From Sciurus carolinensis (taxonomy: Eukaryota; Chordata; Mammalia; Rodentia; Sciuridae): DNA of 64,000 nucleotides. Position 1 is the first letter of the stretch. The number at the start of each line of letters is the position of its first letter. Below the pieces are notes generated by a model. It searched no databases. It was not told the DNA's origin and worked only from the letters and a program-made list of their open reading frames with translations. Position numbers and translations under genes: made by a program. Location: the NCBI RefSeq assembly GCF_902686445.1, contig NC_062232.1:95404932-95468931 (forward strand), written 5' to 3'. Positions 23,706-36,092 of the stretch are shown piece by piece.

Positions 23706-25892
23706 TTCACATCAATTCACACATTTTTAAAAATATTTTTTAGATGTTGATGGACATTTATTTTATTCATTTATTTATATGTGGTGCTGAGGATTGAACC
23801 CAGTGACTCACACATGCTAGGCAAGCGCTCTACCACTGAGCCAGAACTGCAGCCCTAAATTCACACTTTTAAAGTATAAGAGTCACAAAATTGTACAACC
23901 ATCACCACTAGCCCACCTCACAACATTTCATCATCCCAAAGAGAAACTACTTACCTCTTAGTGATTACTATTCATTCACCTTCTCCCTAGGCCTAGTCAA
24001 ATACTTGTCTATTTTCTGTCTCTATTAGTGATTCTATTCTGTGCATTTCCTATAAAGAAGATCATATACTGTGTAGTCTTTTTGTGTCTCACTTCTTTCA
24101 AGTAGCATAGTGTTTTCAAAACTCATTCATGCTTTATAATTTGTCTTTATGGCTCTTCTGAATAATGGAATACTATATTTTGGATATACTACAATTTATG
24201 CATTCTTCTGTTCATGGACATTTGGATTATTGTCATTGTTTTCTTCCTATGAATAATGCTTCTATGAACAGACATATACAAGCTTCTGCGTAGGCATATA
24301 GACATTGAAATATTAGCAGTTCTCGTGGGTGGAATTCCAAGGTTAGATGATAACTATATTTTTAATATTTTTTAGGAATGCCAACCCATTTTCTAATGCA
24401 ATTGTACCATTTTAAGTTCCCATCAATCATGCAGGAGATGCCAATTTTTTACATCCTCACCATGCCTGTCCTTATAATTATTTTCATCCTGGTGTATGTA
24501 AAGCGATATCTCATTTTGCAATTTTGATGTGTATTTCCCTAATTGCTAATATATTGAGTATATTTTCATATGCATATTGGCCAATTTTTTTATTCCTTTG
24601 GAGAAATGTATCATTAGATTCTTTGCTTAATTTCAATTGGGTCATTCGTCTTTTAACTATAGAATTGTGAAACTTCTTTGTAAGTCCTGGATTTAAAAAA
24701 TGTTGAAAAGATATACGATGCATAAGATACATGCAAATACTTTCTCCTAGTCTATTAGTTATCTTTTCACAACCTCTGTGCCACATTCCAGGCCTCCTTT
24801 CGCTTGCTTCATGTTGGTATTTGTACCATACAGATTTTCATTCTGATGAAGTCAAAGTTATCTCCTGTGTTCTCCTCAGTTGACTTTGCTTTTGGTGACA
24901 TATCTAAGAAGGTTTTATCTGGCCCAAGATCAGAATAGTTACTGCTATGTTTTCTTCTAAGAGTTTTGACAGCTTTAGCTCTTTAATTTCAGTCTTTCAT
25001 TCATTTTATTTTGTTTTTATAAACATTGTGTGGAAAAGGTGAAACTTTCTTTACAATGTTAAAGACAATTTTACCCATTGAATTATATAGGCATTCTTGT
25101 CAAAAAATAATTGACAAAAAGAAGTTCAGTTCTGGACTCTCAGTTCTGTTCTATTGATCTGTAAGATTCTATTTCAGTATTATAGTCTTAATTACTGCAA
25201 CTTCATAGTGCATTTTGAAGTGGGGAAGCATGAGTACTCCAAATTTGTTCTTCATTGTAAACATTGATTCAACTTTTCTGGGTTCCTTGCAGTTCCATGT
25301 GAATTTTATAAACAGTCTGTCAATTTCAAAATAAGTAAATAAAGTATCTGGAACTTTGATAAGAATTAGTTGAATCTTTAGATTAATTTCAAAAGTATTT
25401 CTATCTTAACAATATTAACTATTCCAATTCAGGAGATACTTTTCCGAGTATTTAAATATTCTTTAATTTCTTTCAAAAATTGTAGTTTTCAATATTTAGG
25501 TCTTGAATTTCTTTTATTAAATTTATTTCTAAGTATTTTATTTTTTTATGCTCATAAATGAAAGTGATTTCTTATTTCATTTTAGGAGGTTCAATGCTAG
25601 CATATACAAATGTAAATGATTCTTGTTTATTGATCTTGTGTCCTAACAACTGTTGAATGCATTTTCTAGTACAAAATCATTGCAATCTCCAAATAGTTTT
25701 GCTTTTTCCTTTAAAATCAAGATCCCTTAAGTTTCTGTTCCTTGACTACGTGCCATACATAAAACCTGCAGTCCAATATTGAAGAGAAGTGGTCAAAGCA
25801 AAGAAACATGACTTGTTCCTATCTTAGAAGAAAATCTTTTAAGTATGAAGTATGCTATTAGATGTAGGTCTTTTGTAGATTTGTCTTGTTTT
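23706..25892 (-). repeat. L1 copy, antisense (3' end to ORF2)
   Basis: Begins with an L1M 3' end around the SINE at 23721. Then ORF2 phrases follow (aatggaatactatattttgg at 24164; ttccatgtgaattttataaac at 25294). The 91-codon minus frame at 24511-24786 shows no recognised intact domain. Confidence 0.65.
23721..23857 (-). repeat. ID-type SINE (long sciurid form)
   Basis: tttatatgtggtgctgagga...gctctaccactgagccagaa. Flanked by imperfect aattcacac-tttta repeats (23706 and 23857). Confidence 0.9.
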
Positions 25893-26100
25893 GGTACTGG
25901 GGATTGAACCCTGGGGTGCTTTACCACAAACTACATCCCCAGTCTTTTAAAACTATTTTATTTGTATTTTATTTGGAGTTAGAGTCTCACTAAATTGCTT
26001 AGGGCCTCACTGAGTTGCTTAGGCTGACTTCGAACTTGTTATCCCCCTACCTTAGCCCCTAGAGTCACTGAAATTATAGGTGAGCACCATTAAGATGGGC
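25893..26100 (-). repeat. MEN (B1-dID) SINE
   Basis: ttggtactggggattgaacc...aaactacatccccagtc, then a B1 half to gaaattataggtgagcacc. Confidence 0.85.
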
Positions 26101-27728
26101 TTGTAAATGTGTTTTCTAAGATTGGGAAATTCACTCCTTCTAGCATGTTCCTGTGTTTTATCATAAAAACGTGTTGTATTTTATCCTTTATCACATTAAT
26201 GTGGCATATTGTACTGATTAATTTTCAAATGCTTACACAACTTTGCATTCCTTGGATGAATCCCACTTGGACATGATGTATAATCATTTTTATATGTTGC
26301 AGGATTTGGTTAGCTAGTATTTTGTTGAGAATTTTTGTGTCTATATTAATAAAAGTTATCATTTTGTGTCCCCCCTCCCCCTTGGGATGTCTTTACTTTT
26401 TGTATCAGGATAATACTAGTCTCCTAGAATGAGATGGGAGACATTCTGTCCTTTTCTATTTTTTGGAAGTATTAAAATGATTGGTGTCCATCTTTCTTTA
26501 GACACTTTATAGTATTCACCAAAGAAGCAATCCGGGCCTGGGCTTTTCTTTGTGGGAAAGTACTTTTTATGACAAATTGAAACTCTTTACTTGTTATAGA
26601 TCTATTCAGATTTTGTATTTATTAATGATTCAATCAGTGGCTTGCATTTTTTAAAATGTGTCCATTTTATGTAGATTTTCTAATAGTTTGGTATTTGGTT
26701 ATTCATAGTATTCCCTTATAGTCCACTTTATTTTGCTCATGTACCCTTCTTTATTCATGTTTATAATAATTTGTGTGTTCACTCTTTCTTCTGGTCAGCA
26801 TAAAGATATATTGATGTTAGAGATCTCTCACAGGGGAAAAAATGTGTTGGTATTGATTTCCTTCATTGTTTTTCTCAATTTCTTTCATCCTGATTCATTT
26901 TTGGTATTTTCTTCCTTTTACTTGCTTTGGGTTTAGTTTGCTGTTCCTTTTCCACTTTTTGAAAGGGGAAGATCAGGATTGATTTGAGCTCTTCTTTTTC
27001 AGGATAAGTATTACAGTTATGGGATATATCTTCTAAGCACATTTTCCACTGTGTCCTATAAGTTTTCTTCTGCTGTGTTTTATTTTGTTTATCTCAAAAT
27101 ATTTCTAATATCTCTTGTGTTATCTACTTTGGATCATTAATTTTATAGAATTGTGTTGCTTAATTTCCAAATTTCCTGTAACTGATTTCTACTTTCATTC
27201 CATTGTGGTAGGAAAACATAGTTTGAGTAATTTTGATCCTTTTAAATTAACAGAGAATTGTTTTTGACTTACATATATGGTCTTGTCTGGAAAATGTTCC
27301 AAGTTCACTGGAAAAGAATATGTATTCTGCTATTATTAGGTGGAATATTCTATAAATATCTGTTAGGTCTGGTTGATTTATAATACAGTTCTAGTTCTCT
27401 ATTTCCTTGTTAATTTTCTATTTGTTTATTCAAACTATTATTTAAAGTCGGGTATTAAAGTCTCCGACTATTATTGTGTTAGTTTTTTGTCATGAATTTT
27501 GTGATTCTCTCATTGGGTAAATGTATATCTATAATCATCTTAATGGATTGCCACTTTTATCAATATAAAAAACTACATATTCTCTCAGCTCAGTTTAGCT
27601 AGGAACATGTTATTTCTTCTTTATTTTTGAAAAATAGCCTGGCTGGATACAGTAGTATTGATTTAGAGCACTTTTAGTTCAATTCTTTGAATATGTCATC
27701 TCCTTGCCTCCCTGCCCTTCTTCCCTCC
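26101..27728 (-). repeat. L1 ORF2, antisense
   Basis: ctttgcattccttggatgaa (26242), ttttatgtagattttctaat (26667) and tctgttaggtctggttgatt (27359) are ordered antisense L1 landmarks. Decayed. Confidence 0.7.
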
Positions 27729-27876
27729 TGAATACTGGGAACTGAACTCAGATACACTCTACCACTAAGCTACATCCCAGCCCCTTTTAGTTTTGAGACA
27801 GAGTCTTACTACGTTGCTAAGTTTGGCCTCTACCTTGTGATCCTCCTGCATCGGTCTGCCTTCTGATACCCCTGTG
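27729..27876 (-). repeat. MEN (B1-dID) SINE, partial
   Basis: aatactgggaactgaactca...ccactaagctacatccc, then gttttgagacagagtcttac and gtgatcctcctgcatcgg. The B1 end is missing. Confidence 0.75.
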
Positions 27877-28487
27877 AAATCAGTTAATTTTGTGGAGGAT
27901 TCTGTATACATAATGAGTTGCTTCTCTCTTGCTGCTTTTGAGATTTTCTCATCGTCTTTGGATTTTGACAGTTTTCTTATGCTTTGTCTACATGTGATCC
28001 TCTTTGACTTCATTCTTCTTGAATTCATAGAAAAATGAAGCTTCCTTGAGTTTCTTGGATTCATAGAAAAATGTTTTTGTTCAAATTAGGCAATTATTTG
28101 ATAATCATTCCTTCAAATATTTTCTCCACCCCTTTCTGTCTTGACGTTCTTTATGGGACATCCATTTTGCATATTTTGGTACACTTGATGGTGTTCCACA
28201 GGTTTCTGAAGCTCTCTTGATTTGTCTTCATTATTTATTCCTTTTGTTCATCAGAATGCATTATCTCAGTTGAACTATCTTTGCATTTGCTGATTCTGTC
28301 TTCAGTATATCATCTTGATGGAAAGATGCTTTTATCAGTATAAAAAGGAACAAATTATCTCAGCTTTTGCTTAGGTAGGAACATCTAATTTCTTCATTTT
28401 TGAAAAATAGCTTGGCTGGAGATCTTATTCTCAGTTTTTTGTTTTTTGTTGTTCTGGGGTTTTTTGTTTGGTTGGTTTTGTTTGTTT
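27877..28487 (-). repeat. L1M-type 3' region, antisense
   Basis: ttggtacacttgatggtgtt (28176) and the preceding block are typical of ancient L1 in antisense. The 99-codon minus-strand frame at 27765-28064 spans the SINE/L1 boundary and is not a gene. Confidence 0.65.
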
Positions 28488-28690
28488 TTTCACTGCTAGG
28501 GATTGAACCCAGGGAAGCTTTACCACTGAGCTACATCCCCAGCCCTTTTTTCAGTTTTTATTTTGAGACGGGATCTTACTTGTTGCTTAGGGTCTTGCTG
28601 AGTTGCTGAGGCTGGCCTCAAACTTGTGATCCTCCTGCCTCAGCCTCCCAAGTTGCTGGGATTATAGCCATGTACCACCACATCCAGTTT
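28488..28690 (-). repeat. MEN (B1-dID) SINE
   Basis: tgctagggattgaacccagg...accactgagctacatccccagccc, then a full B1 half (cctgcctcagcctcccaag). Confidence 0.93.
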
Positions 28691-31445
28691 ATCATGATAT
28701 TGCACTTGTGCTGTTGAGCCTCTAGTTAATTTTTCATTTCAGTTATTATGTTTTCAAATTCAGAAATTCTACTTCACATAATTTTATAATTTCTATGTCT
28801 GTTGCTATTCTCTATTTGGTGAGATATCATCCTTATACTTTCTGTTGGTTCTTTAGGAAAAGCTTCCTTTATTTCTTTAATTATATTTTAAACGCCTTTA
28901 AGTCATTGTCTAATAAGTCTATTGTCTGAGATTTCCTCACAGTTTCTGTTGATTGCTTTCTTCCATTGTATGGGGCATACTTTTGTAACATGTCTCATAA
29001 TTTTTTCAGCAACCTGTACTTTATCTTTTGATTTTTATTTGTATATTTTCAATTAATACATGAAAATTGCATATATTTATGGGGCACCATATGATGTTTT
29101 GATATATGTGTACATTCCACAATGTGGAAAACAAGTTTAAGTCTATCTCATTGGACACTTATTTCTTTGTGGTACAAAAAATTTTAAATCCTTTATTCTA
29201 GCTTTTTAAAAATATATAGTACCTTATTATCTGTAGTCATTTAATCATGCAATAAAACACCAGAACTTATTTATCTTATATAACTATAACTTTGAGCCCA
29301 TTGATTCACCTTTTCCTATCTCTCCTTTCTGTCTACTTTCCCCAGCCTCTGGTAACCACCATTCCACTCTGAACTTCTGTGAGATCAAATTCTTTAGATC
29401 CCACATATGAATTAGATCATGTGTTACTTATGTTCCTGTGCCTAACTTATTTCATTTAACATAATGACTTCTGGTTTTATTCATGTTGCTGCAAATGGCA
29501 AGATTCCATCTTTATACATGGTTGCATAGTATTCCACTGTATATGTACCACATATTTCTTATCCGTTCATCTAGATTGTTTCCGTGTCTTAGTTATTGTG
29601 AACAGTGAGTGCTTCAGTAAACATGGGAGTGCAGATGTCTCTTTGACATACTGATTTCATTTCCTTCGAATATCTTCTCAGTAGTGAAATCACTAGAACA
29701 TATGATGGTTCTTTTAATTTTTTTTAAAAAACTCAATACTAATCTCTATAATGGCTGTACTAATTTACATAACATCCATAATTGTTCTCCTTTCATCATA
29801 TCCTCACTACCTTTTGTTATCTTTTTTTTCTTTTTGATAATAGCCATCTAAATGAAGTAAGGTGATATCTCATTATGATATGATTTGTTTTTCCCTGATG
29901 ATTAGTGGTGATGAGCATTTTGTTTTCATATACATGCTGGCCATTCACGTGTCTTCTTTTGGGAAATATTTGTATAGGGTCTTTTGCCCATTCTTTTAAA
30001 CTGGATTATTTAAGGGTTTTTTGTTTGTTTGTTTGTTTGTTTGTTTGTTTTGTTTTGTTTTTTAATATTCTGGATGTTAACCCCTCATTAGAAGTATAGT
30101 TTGAAAATGGTTTCCTTAATTCTGTAGGTTTTCCCTTCACTCTATTAAAAGGTCATGCTTGTGTAGTGTGATCATTTATCAATATTGATTTGTCCAATCC
30201 ATGAACATGGGATATTTTTCCATTTGTGTGTGTGTGTATGTGTCTTCTTCAATTCCTTTCCTGGTAGATATATTTCACCTCATTGGTTTAATTTATTCTT
30301 AGGTATTTTAATTTTTTCATAGTTCTTGAAAATGGAATTGCCTTCTTGATCTCTTTTGGTAATTTGCTGTTGAGGTCTAGCAACATTACTGATTTTCATA
30401 TTTTGACTTTGTATCCTGCAACTTTACTGAATTGTTTTTATAAGTTTGAATAGCTTTTGTCAACCTTTGTGATTTTGTGTATATAGAATTATATTATCTG
30501 CACAGATATTTTGACTTCCTCCTTTCCTATCTGGATACAACTTATTTCTTTCTCTTTCCAGATTGTTCTTGCTAAGACTTTCAGTAATATGTTGAATAAA
30601 TGTAATAAAACTGGGCACCCTATCTTGTTATAAACCTTGGAAGTTTTTCAGCTTTTCCCTATTCAGTGTGTTTACTGTGGGTTTGCTATATATGGACTTT
30701 ATTATGTTGAGATTTATTCCTTCTATACCTAATTTATTGAGTGTTTTTATCATAAAGGGATGCCAAATGTTAACAAATGCCTTTTCTTCTATTGACATTG
30801 TCATAATTTTACCTCTTCATCCTCTTGATGTGGTGTTTCATATAAATTTGAACATGTTGAACCATCCTTACATTCCAGGGATGAATCTCAATCATGGCGA
30901 ATAATCTTTTTAATATGCTTTTGGATTCAGTTTGCTAATGTTTTGTTGAGCATTTTTGCATCTATAATCATCAAAGCTATTGGCTTGTATTTTTCTTTCT
31001 TTCTTTTTTGATACATTCTTGTCTGATTTTGGAATTAGGTAATTCTGACCTCATAGAATGATTTTGGAATAATTCTCTCATCTTCATTTTTTTAGAATAA
31101 TTTGAGAATAATTGGTATTAGTTCTTTTAAAATTTTTGTATTGGTGCATTATACTTACACATAATAGAGACTCTTTGTTACATACTAACACATGTACACA
31201 ACATAATTTCATTCCCCAATACCTCCACTTTCCTTCTCCTACTCTCCCACTCCAATAGTATTAGTTTTTTTAAAAATCATTTGTTAGAACTCAGCAGTGA
31301 AACCATCTGGCCCTAGGCTTTTCTTTAATGGGAAACTTTTTATTAATGATTCATTCTTGTAAAATTCTATAGAATCTCTTTACATCCTTTATCCATCTTT
31401 ACTAAATTTTTTATATATCCATATCTTTAGGACAATTGGCAGGAT
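28691..31445 (-). repeat. L1 (L1MA/L1MB-like) 3' UTR and ORF2, antisense
   Basis: 28691-28984 is L1M tail. From 28985 a 3' UTR (atatttatggggcaccatat at 29073; cctctggtaaccaccattcc at 29346) leads into ORF2 (acatgggagtgcagatgtct at 29620; ttcataaatttgaacatgttg-like block at 30838). (TTTG)n lies at 30019-30060. No intact frame. Confidence 0.75.
30019..30060 (+). repeat. (TTTG)n simple repeat
   Basis: About nine tttg units. Confidence 0.9.
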
Positions 31446-31545
31446 AGGAACTCATGTAGGGTTGGAGATGAAAGGCAGCATGTAAGGCAACCGGGGTTCA
31501 TTCTCCAGCACTACAAAAAGAAAAAGAAAAATGGAAAGAATAAAG
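31446..31545 (+). repeat. ID-type SINE, degenerate
   Basis: gttggagatgaaaggcagca...ggttcattctccagcactac, then an A-rich tail (aaaaagaaaaag). Confidence 0.65.
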
Positions 31546-32697
31546 AAAAAGAAAAAGAACAACCAGAAAACAATATTACAGTATGATATTTTTAACTAAA
31601 ATGAAAATTTTCTTTAATTTTTACAGTTTCCACTAATGGAAACTAATTTTTCCCCTAATGTCCATTGTTTCCATACCTTACCCAGGATTGCACATTGTAC
31701 TTAGTTGCATTGAGTAGCTTCAGCTGTGTCCAACAAACTCTGATAATTTTTTTGTTTTTATTTAGTTCCTAATAATTTTAAATTTCCCTTCTAATTGTTG
31801 CTTTGACCCATACATAGATCACTTAAAAGTGCAGCATTCAACTTACAAGTATATGGGAGTTTTCCAAGTTATCTTGTCTTATTTATTTCTTGTCTGCAAT
31901 ACATTCTGTATTTTTTCAATCTTTTTATCTTTATTGATACTTTTAAATATCTGGGTCAAAGATCCCTCTAACAGAATATTCCACTGGGCACTTGAAAATA
32001 TGTGGGTTATTGCCAGATATCTTTTGTTACTAATTTTTAACAAAATTCCACAGTGGTAAGAGAACAGGTTCTACTTGATTTCAGTTCTTTTGTACCATGA
32101 AATTTTTTGAGACATGTTGCAGTGTTTCCTGACTAGTATTGCATAGACACTTGAATAGAAATTAATAATTATAAAATATTGCACACAACAGCAGAATATG
32201 ATTTCTATCATGTTTTCAATTGCTTCATAGTACAATTCAGGATCATTATACATTTACTATTTTTCTATATATTCATTCTATTACTTTCTTAGAATTTAAT
32301 ATCGAAAACTCCTAGTATAAGTACAATTTTAACTGGAAACCAGGGGTGGGGGAATTCACTACATAAGTCTGAATAGAATTTCTGTCTCACTGATTTGGAA
32401 GCGAAGAGAAACATAATAGGTCATGGATGGAACACTGTAGACTCACCATTCTTAGAGAACTCTAGTAGATTTTCTTGAACAAATGTTTTTCCATATGTTG
32501 TACCATTTCTGGAAACTTTCAATTGTCCTTTTGTAATTTCTACCACTTTTTCTGGAGAGCAAATCTGTGGAACTACTCATGCTATCATGTCAAAAATGGA
32601 TCTTATTTCACTCTTTTTTATATCTGAATAATATTCCATTCTATGGATATATATATACTTACCTTCAATTCATTGAACACTTTTAAAATAGCTTATT
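31546..32697 (-). repeat. L1-derived sequence, antisense, decayed
   Basis: Scattered antisense L1 phrases (gaatattccactgggcactt at 31974; tccacagtggtaagagaac at 32047). A (ta)n run lies near 32649. No gene. Confidence 0.5.
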
Positions 32698-32803
32698 AGG
32701 GCTGGGGATGTAGCGCAGAGGTAGAGCACCTGCCTAGCATGTGTGAGGTCTTGGCTTCAATCCCTATCAGTCCTGCCTACACACATACACACACACACAC
32801 AAA
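32698..32803 (+). repeat. ID-type SINE with (CA)n tail
   Basis: gggctggggatgtagcgcag...gaggtcttggcttcaatccc, tail acacacac. Confidence 0.88.
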
Positions 32804-34604
32804 TCTCTTTTAAAGTCTTTGCCTAATAAGTCTGATATCTGGGCTTCCTCAGGGATAGTTTCTATTGATTGTTGTTCTTGCTATGTGTGAGTCATACTTG
32901 CTTGTTTCTTTGAAATTCTTTTTATTTTATTGTATTTTATTTTTCAATCTGGATATTTTAAATGTTATGCCACAGCAATACTGGAAATTAGATTTTCCCC
33001 ATTTCCCAAGATTTTTGTTTCCACTACTTATCGTTCGTTTCACAACTTCTCTGAAGTAATTTTACAAAGTATACATTCTTTGTCAGTGAAGCCTTTACTC
33101 CCTTAACTTAATAACCAGCTAATTACTGGATAGAGATTCCTTTTAAATGCCAGGAACCAATAAACTCCCCAGTGTTTGCCAAAAGCTGTATTGTGGTTGG
33201 GGCACATCTTTGGCACTCACTCAGGCAGTTTGCAAATCTGCTATGGCCTCACTTCCTGTTTGCAGCGAGCCTCCAGTTTAGCCAGAGAGTTTAGGGCCTC
33301 CTCAGGTCTTTACCAAGCAATCTCATAGCCTTCCTTAGGAATGCACCCTACACCCACACCCATAGGTTTTGATCTAAATAACGCCCTTATGGACATGTTG
33401 TTCCTTGGCTTCCCCCCCCTAACTTTACATAGTTTATTCTTCTACCCAATTGTTTATCATTGCCTCTGCCAGCTGGGGTGTTAAAATATTTGCCAGTAAA
33501 TCTTTCCCAGAACTGTCCTCAGGGACAGGTTTTAAGGCCCCCTTGAACTCCTAATCATGTCCAAAAAAGACAAACCTTTTGAGCTGGGTCCTTGAGGATA
33601 CTACCGGCAAGTCAAATAATGACAATTATTTGGGTTCATGACTTAGAAAGATCAACTACTCCATTTTGCCTCCACTGGTATCAGGCATGTTAGCTGATCT
33701 GGAGAGCAGGCAATAAGAAAAGGATTCATTCTTACCAATATTGAGACATTTTTCTTGAATGAATGGTTCTTATGTTGCAGAAACTCTTTGGTTAGTTTCC
33801 ATAGTTCTGAAAATGTTGGCGTTTTTTTCCAAGTCTTCAGCTGTTTTTCTGGGAGGAGCAAAGTTTTGGAGATACTAACTCAGCCATTTTCATAGACATC
33901 TCTCCTAGTTTTCTTTTACTTTAAATACATTTGTTAATAAGCCATTTGAATTCCACTATTGGATTTTTAGGCATATTTGTCTGCATTGTTTTTAAAATCA
34001 TTATAATAGGAAATGCAACATAACTTTTTAATTTACCTGAATCTACTAAATATTCATCTTGATTTACTTCCCAAAATGAGAAATACAGTAAACTTACATT
34101 TAACTATCCTCATCATTTGTATGTTGTCAAATAAATGACATGTGTATATGTTACAAGCCCACTTATAGAATATCATAAATTTTACTTTAAACAATGTCTT
34201 TGTAAAAGTAATAGTAAAATTAAAAGATTGTATCACACATAATCACATATTCACTCACCATTTCTTGTGCCTTTCATTATTTCTTTCTCATGTCATGCCT
34301 TTTATCCTCAAGGACTTGCTTTAGCATTTCTCATAGTGCAGATCTGCAACCAGTAATTCTTTCTTCGTTATCTGAAAATGTTTTCATTTCACTTTCAATT
34401 TTGAGGGATAGTTTCACTGGATATAGAATTATCAATTGACTGTTTTTTTCTGTCAGTTCTTTGAATTTGACATTCATGTTACTTCTGGTCTTCATATTTT
34501 CTAATGATGTCAGCTGATAATTATTGTTTCCCTGTATGCAATATATCTTTTCTTATTGGTGCTTTCAAAGTTTTCTCACCCTCTTTTGTTTGATTGTTCA
34601 TTAG
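32804..34604 (-). repeat. L1M-type 3' UTR segments, antisense
   Basis: caatctggatattttaaatg (32945), ggaggagcaaagttttggag (33853) and tcatgtcatgccttttatcc (34288) are antisense ancient L1 3' phrases. 33060-33640 and 33900-34260 are less certain. Confidence 0.5.
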
Positions 34605-34688
34605 TTTGTTTTGCAATGCTGAGGATTGAACCTAGAGACTCACACACACTAGGCAAGTCCCATGCTGCTGAGCTATACCACCAACTCA
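34605..34688 (-). repeat. ID-type SINE
   Basis: ttttgcaatgctgaggattg...gctgctgagctatacc on the minus strand; decayed. Confidence 0.8.
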
Positions 34689-34746
34689 CTCACTGTCTTT
34701 TAAATTGAGTAAACTGTGATGCTTCTAGGTGTGACTTCTTTGTTTA

Positions 34747-34801
34747 TTAGCTTCCAAGATCAGACAAGATTGGGCGCATTCAGGGTGGTATGGCCGTAGA
34801 C
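34747..34801 (-). pseudogene. 5S rRNA 5'-half retropseudogene, tailless
   Basis: On the minus strand this reads as the first about 55 nt of 5S ribosomal RNA (gtctacggccataccaccct...). It is flanked by the exact 13-bp direct repeat gacttctttgttt at 34733-34745 and 34799-34811, and has no poly(A) tail. The four visible differences from the 5S sequence as I recall it (34754, 34763, 34768, 34775 approx.) are all C-to-T or G-to-A at CpG positions, as expected of a silent, methylated copy. Confidence 0.88.
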
Positions 34802-34811
34802 TTCTTTGTTT

Positions 34812-35974
34812 GATATATTCAGGGTTCATTCAGCTTTAAGAAATGTGAATTGAGATTTTTCACCAATTTGTGAAATTCTTGGCCATTATTTCTTCAAATT
34901 ATTTTGCTGCCCCTTTGTCTCCTCTCTGTCTGGGACCCCAGTTACACATATGTTGGCACTCAGGTTGTATTTTTCTTTATCCTTTCACTCTCTATTCACT
35001 GATTCTTTTGGTCTTCAAAATCTGCAATTATGTCGTCTAGTGATTCTTGGGTTCAGTAGGACAACCAGTCCCTGCTTAGGCTTCACGTCCCTGTTACCAT
35101 GGTCAAGAAATTACCTCCAGGTAGAAAGAGTGGGGTGAACATAAGTTTTATGTTTTCCCCTTATAGTTAAAATCACAGTTCTATTCCAATTATTGCCAAT
35201 TGTGTGAAAAGAGTTGTCTCATAATTCCATCCAAGTCTGATACCAGGAATTCTGTCATGGCTAGAAACATGAATCCAACTTTTTAGAATGGTTTTTATCA
35301 TTGTGCTTACTTTTGAATGAGTTCCATTGACCTTCAAATTCACTGGTCATTGCCTCTGCTGTTAACTCCATCCATTTTTTTTTTATTTTAAATTTTAAAA
35401 TAATATATTTTTGCAGTTGCAAGATTTCCTTTTTTCTTTAGTTTCCACATCTGTCCTCTATAGATTTTCATTTCTACAACCACTATATCTTTTCTGGTAA
35501 ATTATGTAACATTTATTGCTCACGTTCAATACCTTCAAATAGTTTTGTTGTTGTTGTTCTAAAGTTTGTTCAGAGCCTATGATTGTTATTAGTGTGAGTG
35601 CTGCTGTTCCATAAGCTCCTCCACCATCACTAGAAAATGAGAGCCTTCCGTTAGCAGTTTTTAGAATTGCTTATGTCAGGAAATTTAACCTGATTTTGAT
35701 ACCAGCTACTGCATCAGGACTATAACTGAGAGTTCGTGTGTAAGCAATAATTGAAATGTGAGACTTGACTCAACTACAAATGTAGGCAATAACATAGAAT
35801 GTGAAGTATCTATATTGCTATCATCAAAAAGAATCACAGGTATTTGCAAAACATTCAGTTGCAGTTGATATAGTGACATATGACAGATATTCTTCACTAT
35901 TTCCAAATTTCATTAGTTATTATATCCACTACTAGAACTTGTTATTTAACATGCTAATTGAAAAGCACATATAG
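34812..35974 (-). repeat. L1M-type sequence, antisense
   Basis: ttcttggccattatttcttc (34877) and cacatatgttggcactcagg (34945) are ancient L1 antisense phrases. 35140-35970 is weaker. Confidence 0.5.
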
Positions 35975-36055
35975 GGCTGAAATTGTAGCTCAGTGGTAGA
36001 GTGCTTGCCTAGCGTGGAGACCCTAATCCTGAACATGTTCTCTCTCTCTCTGTCT

Positions 36056-36092
<37 letters not shown>
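35975..36092 (+). repeat. ID-type SINE with (CT)n/(CA)n tail
   Basis: gggctgaaattgtagctcag...agagtgcttgcctagcgtgg. The tail has (tc)n at 36041 and (ca)n at 36060-36088. Confidence 0.85.

Noticed and set aside
27765..28064. 99-codon basic protein on the minus strand
   Set aside because: Spans a MEN SINE and antisense L1; composition and position explain it.
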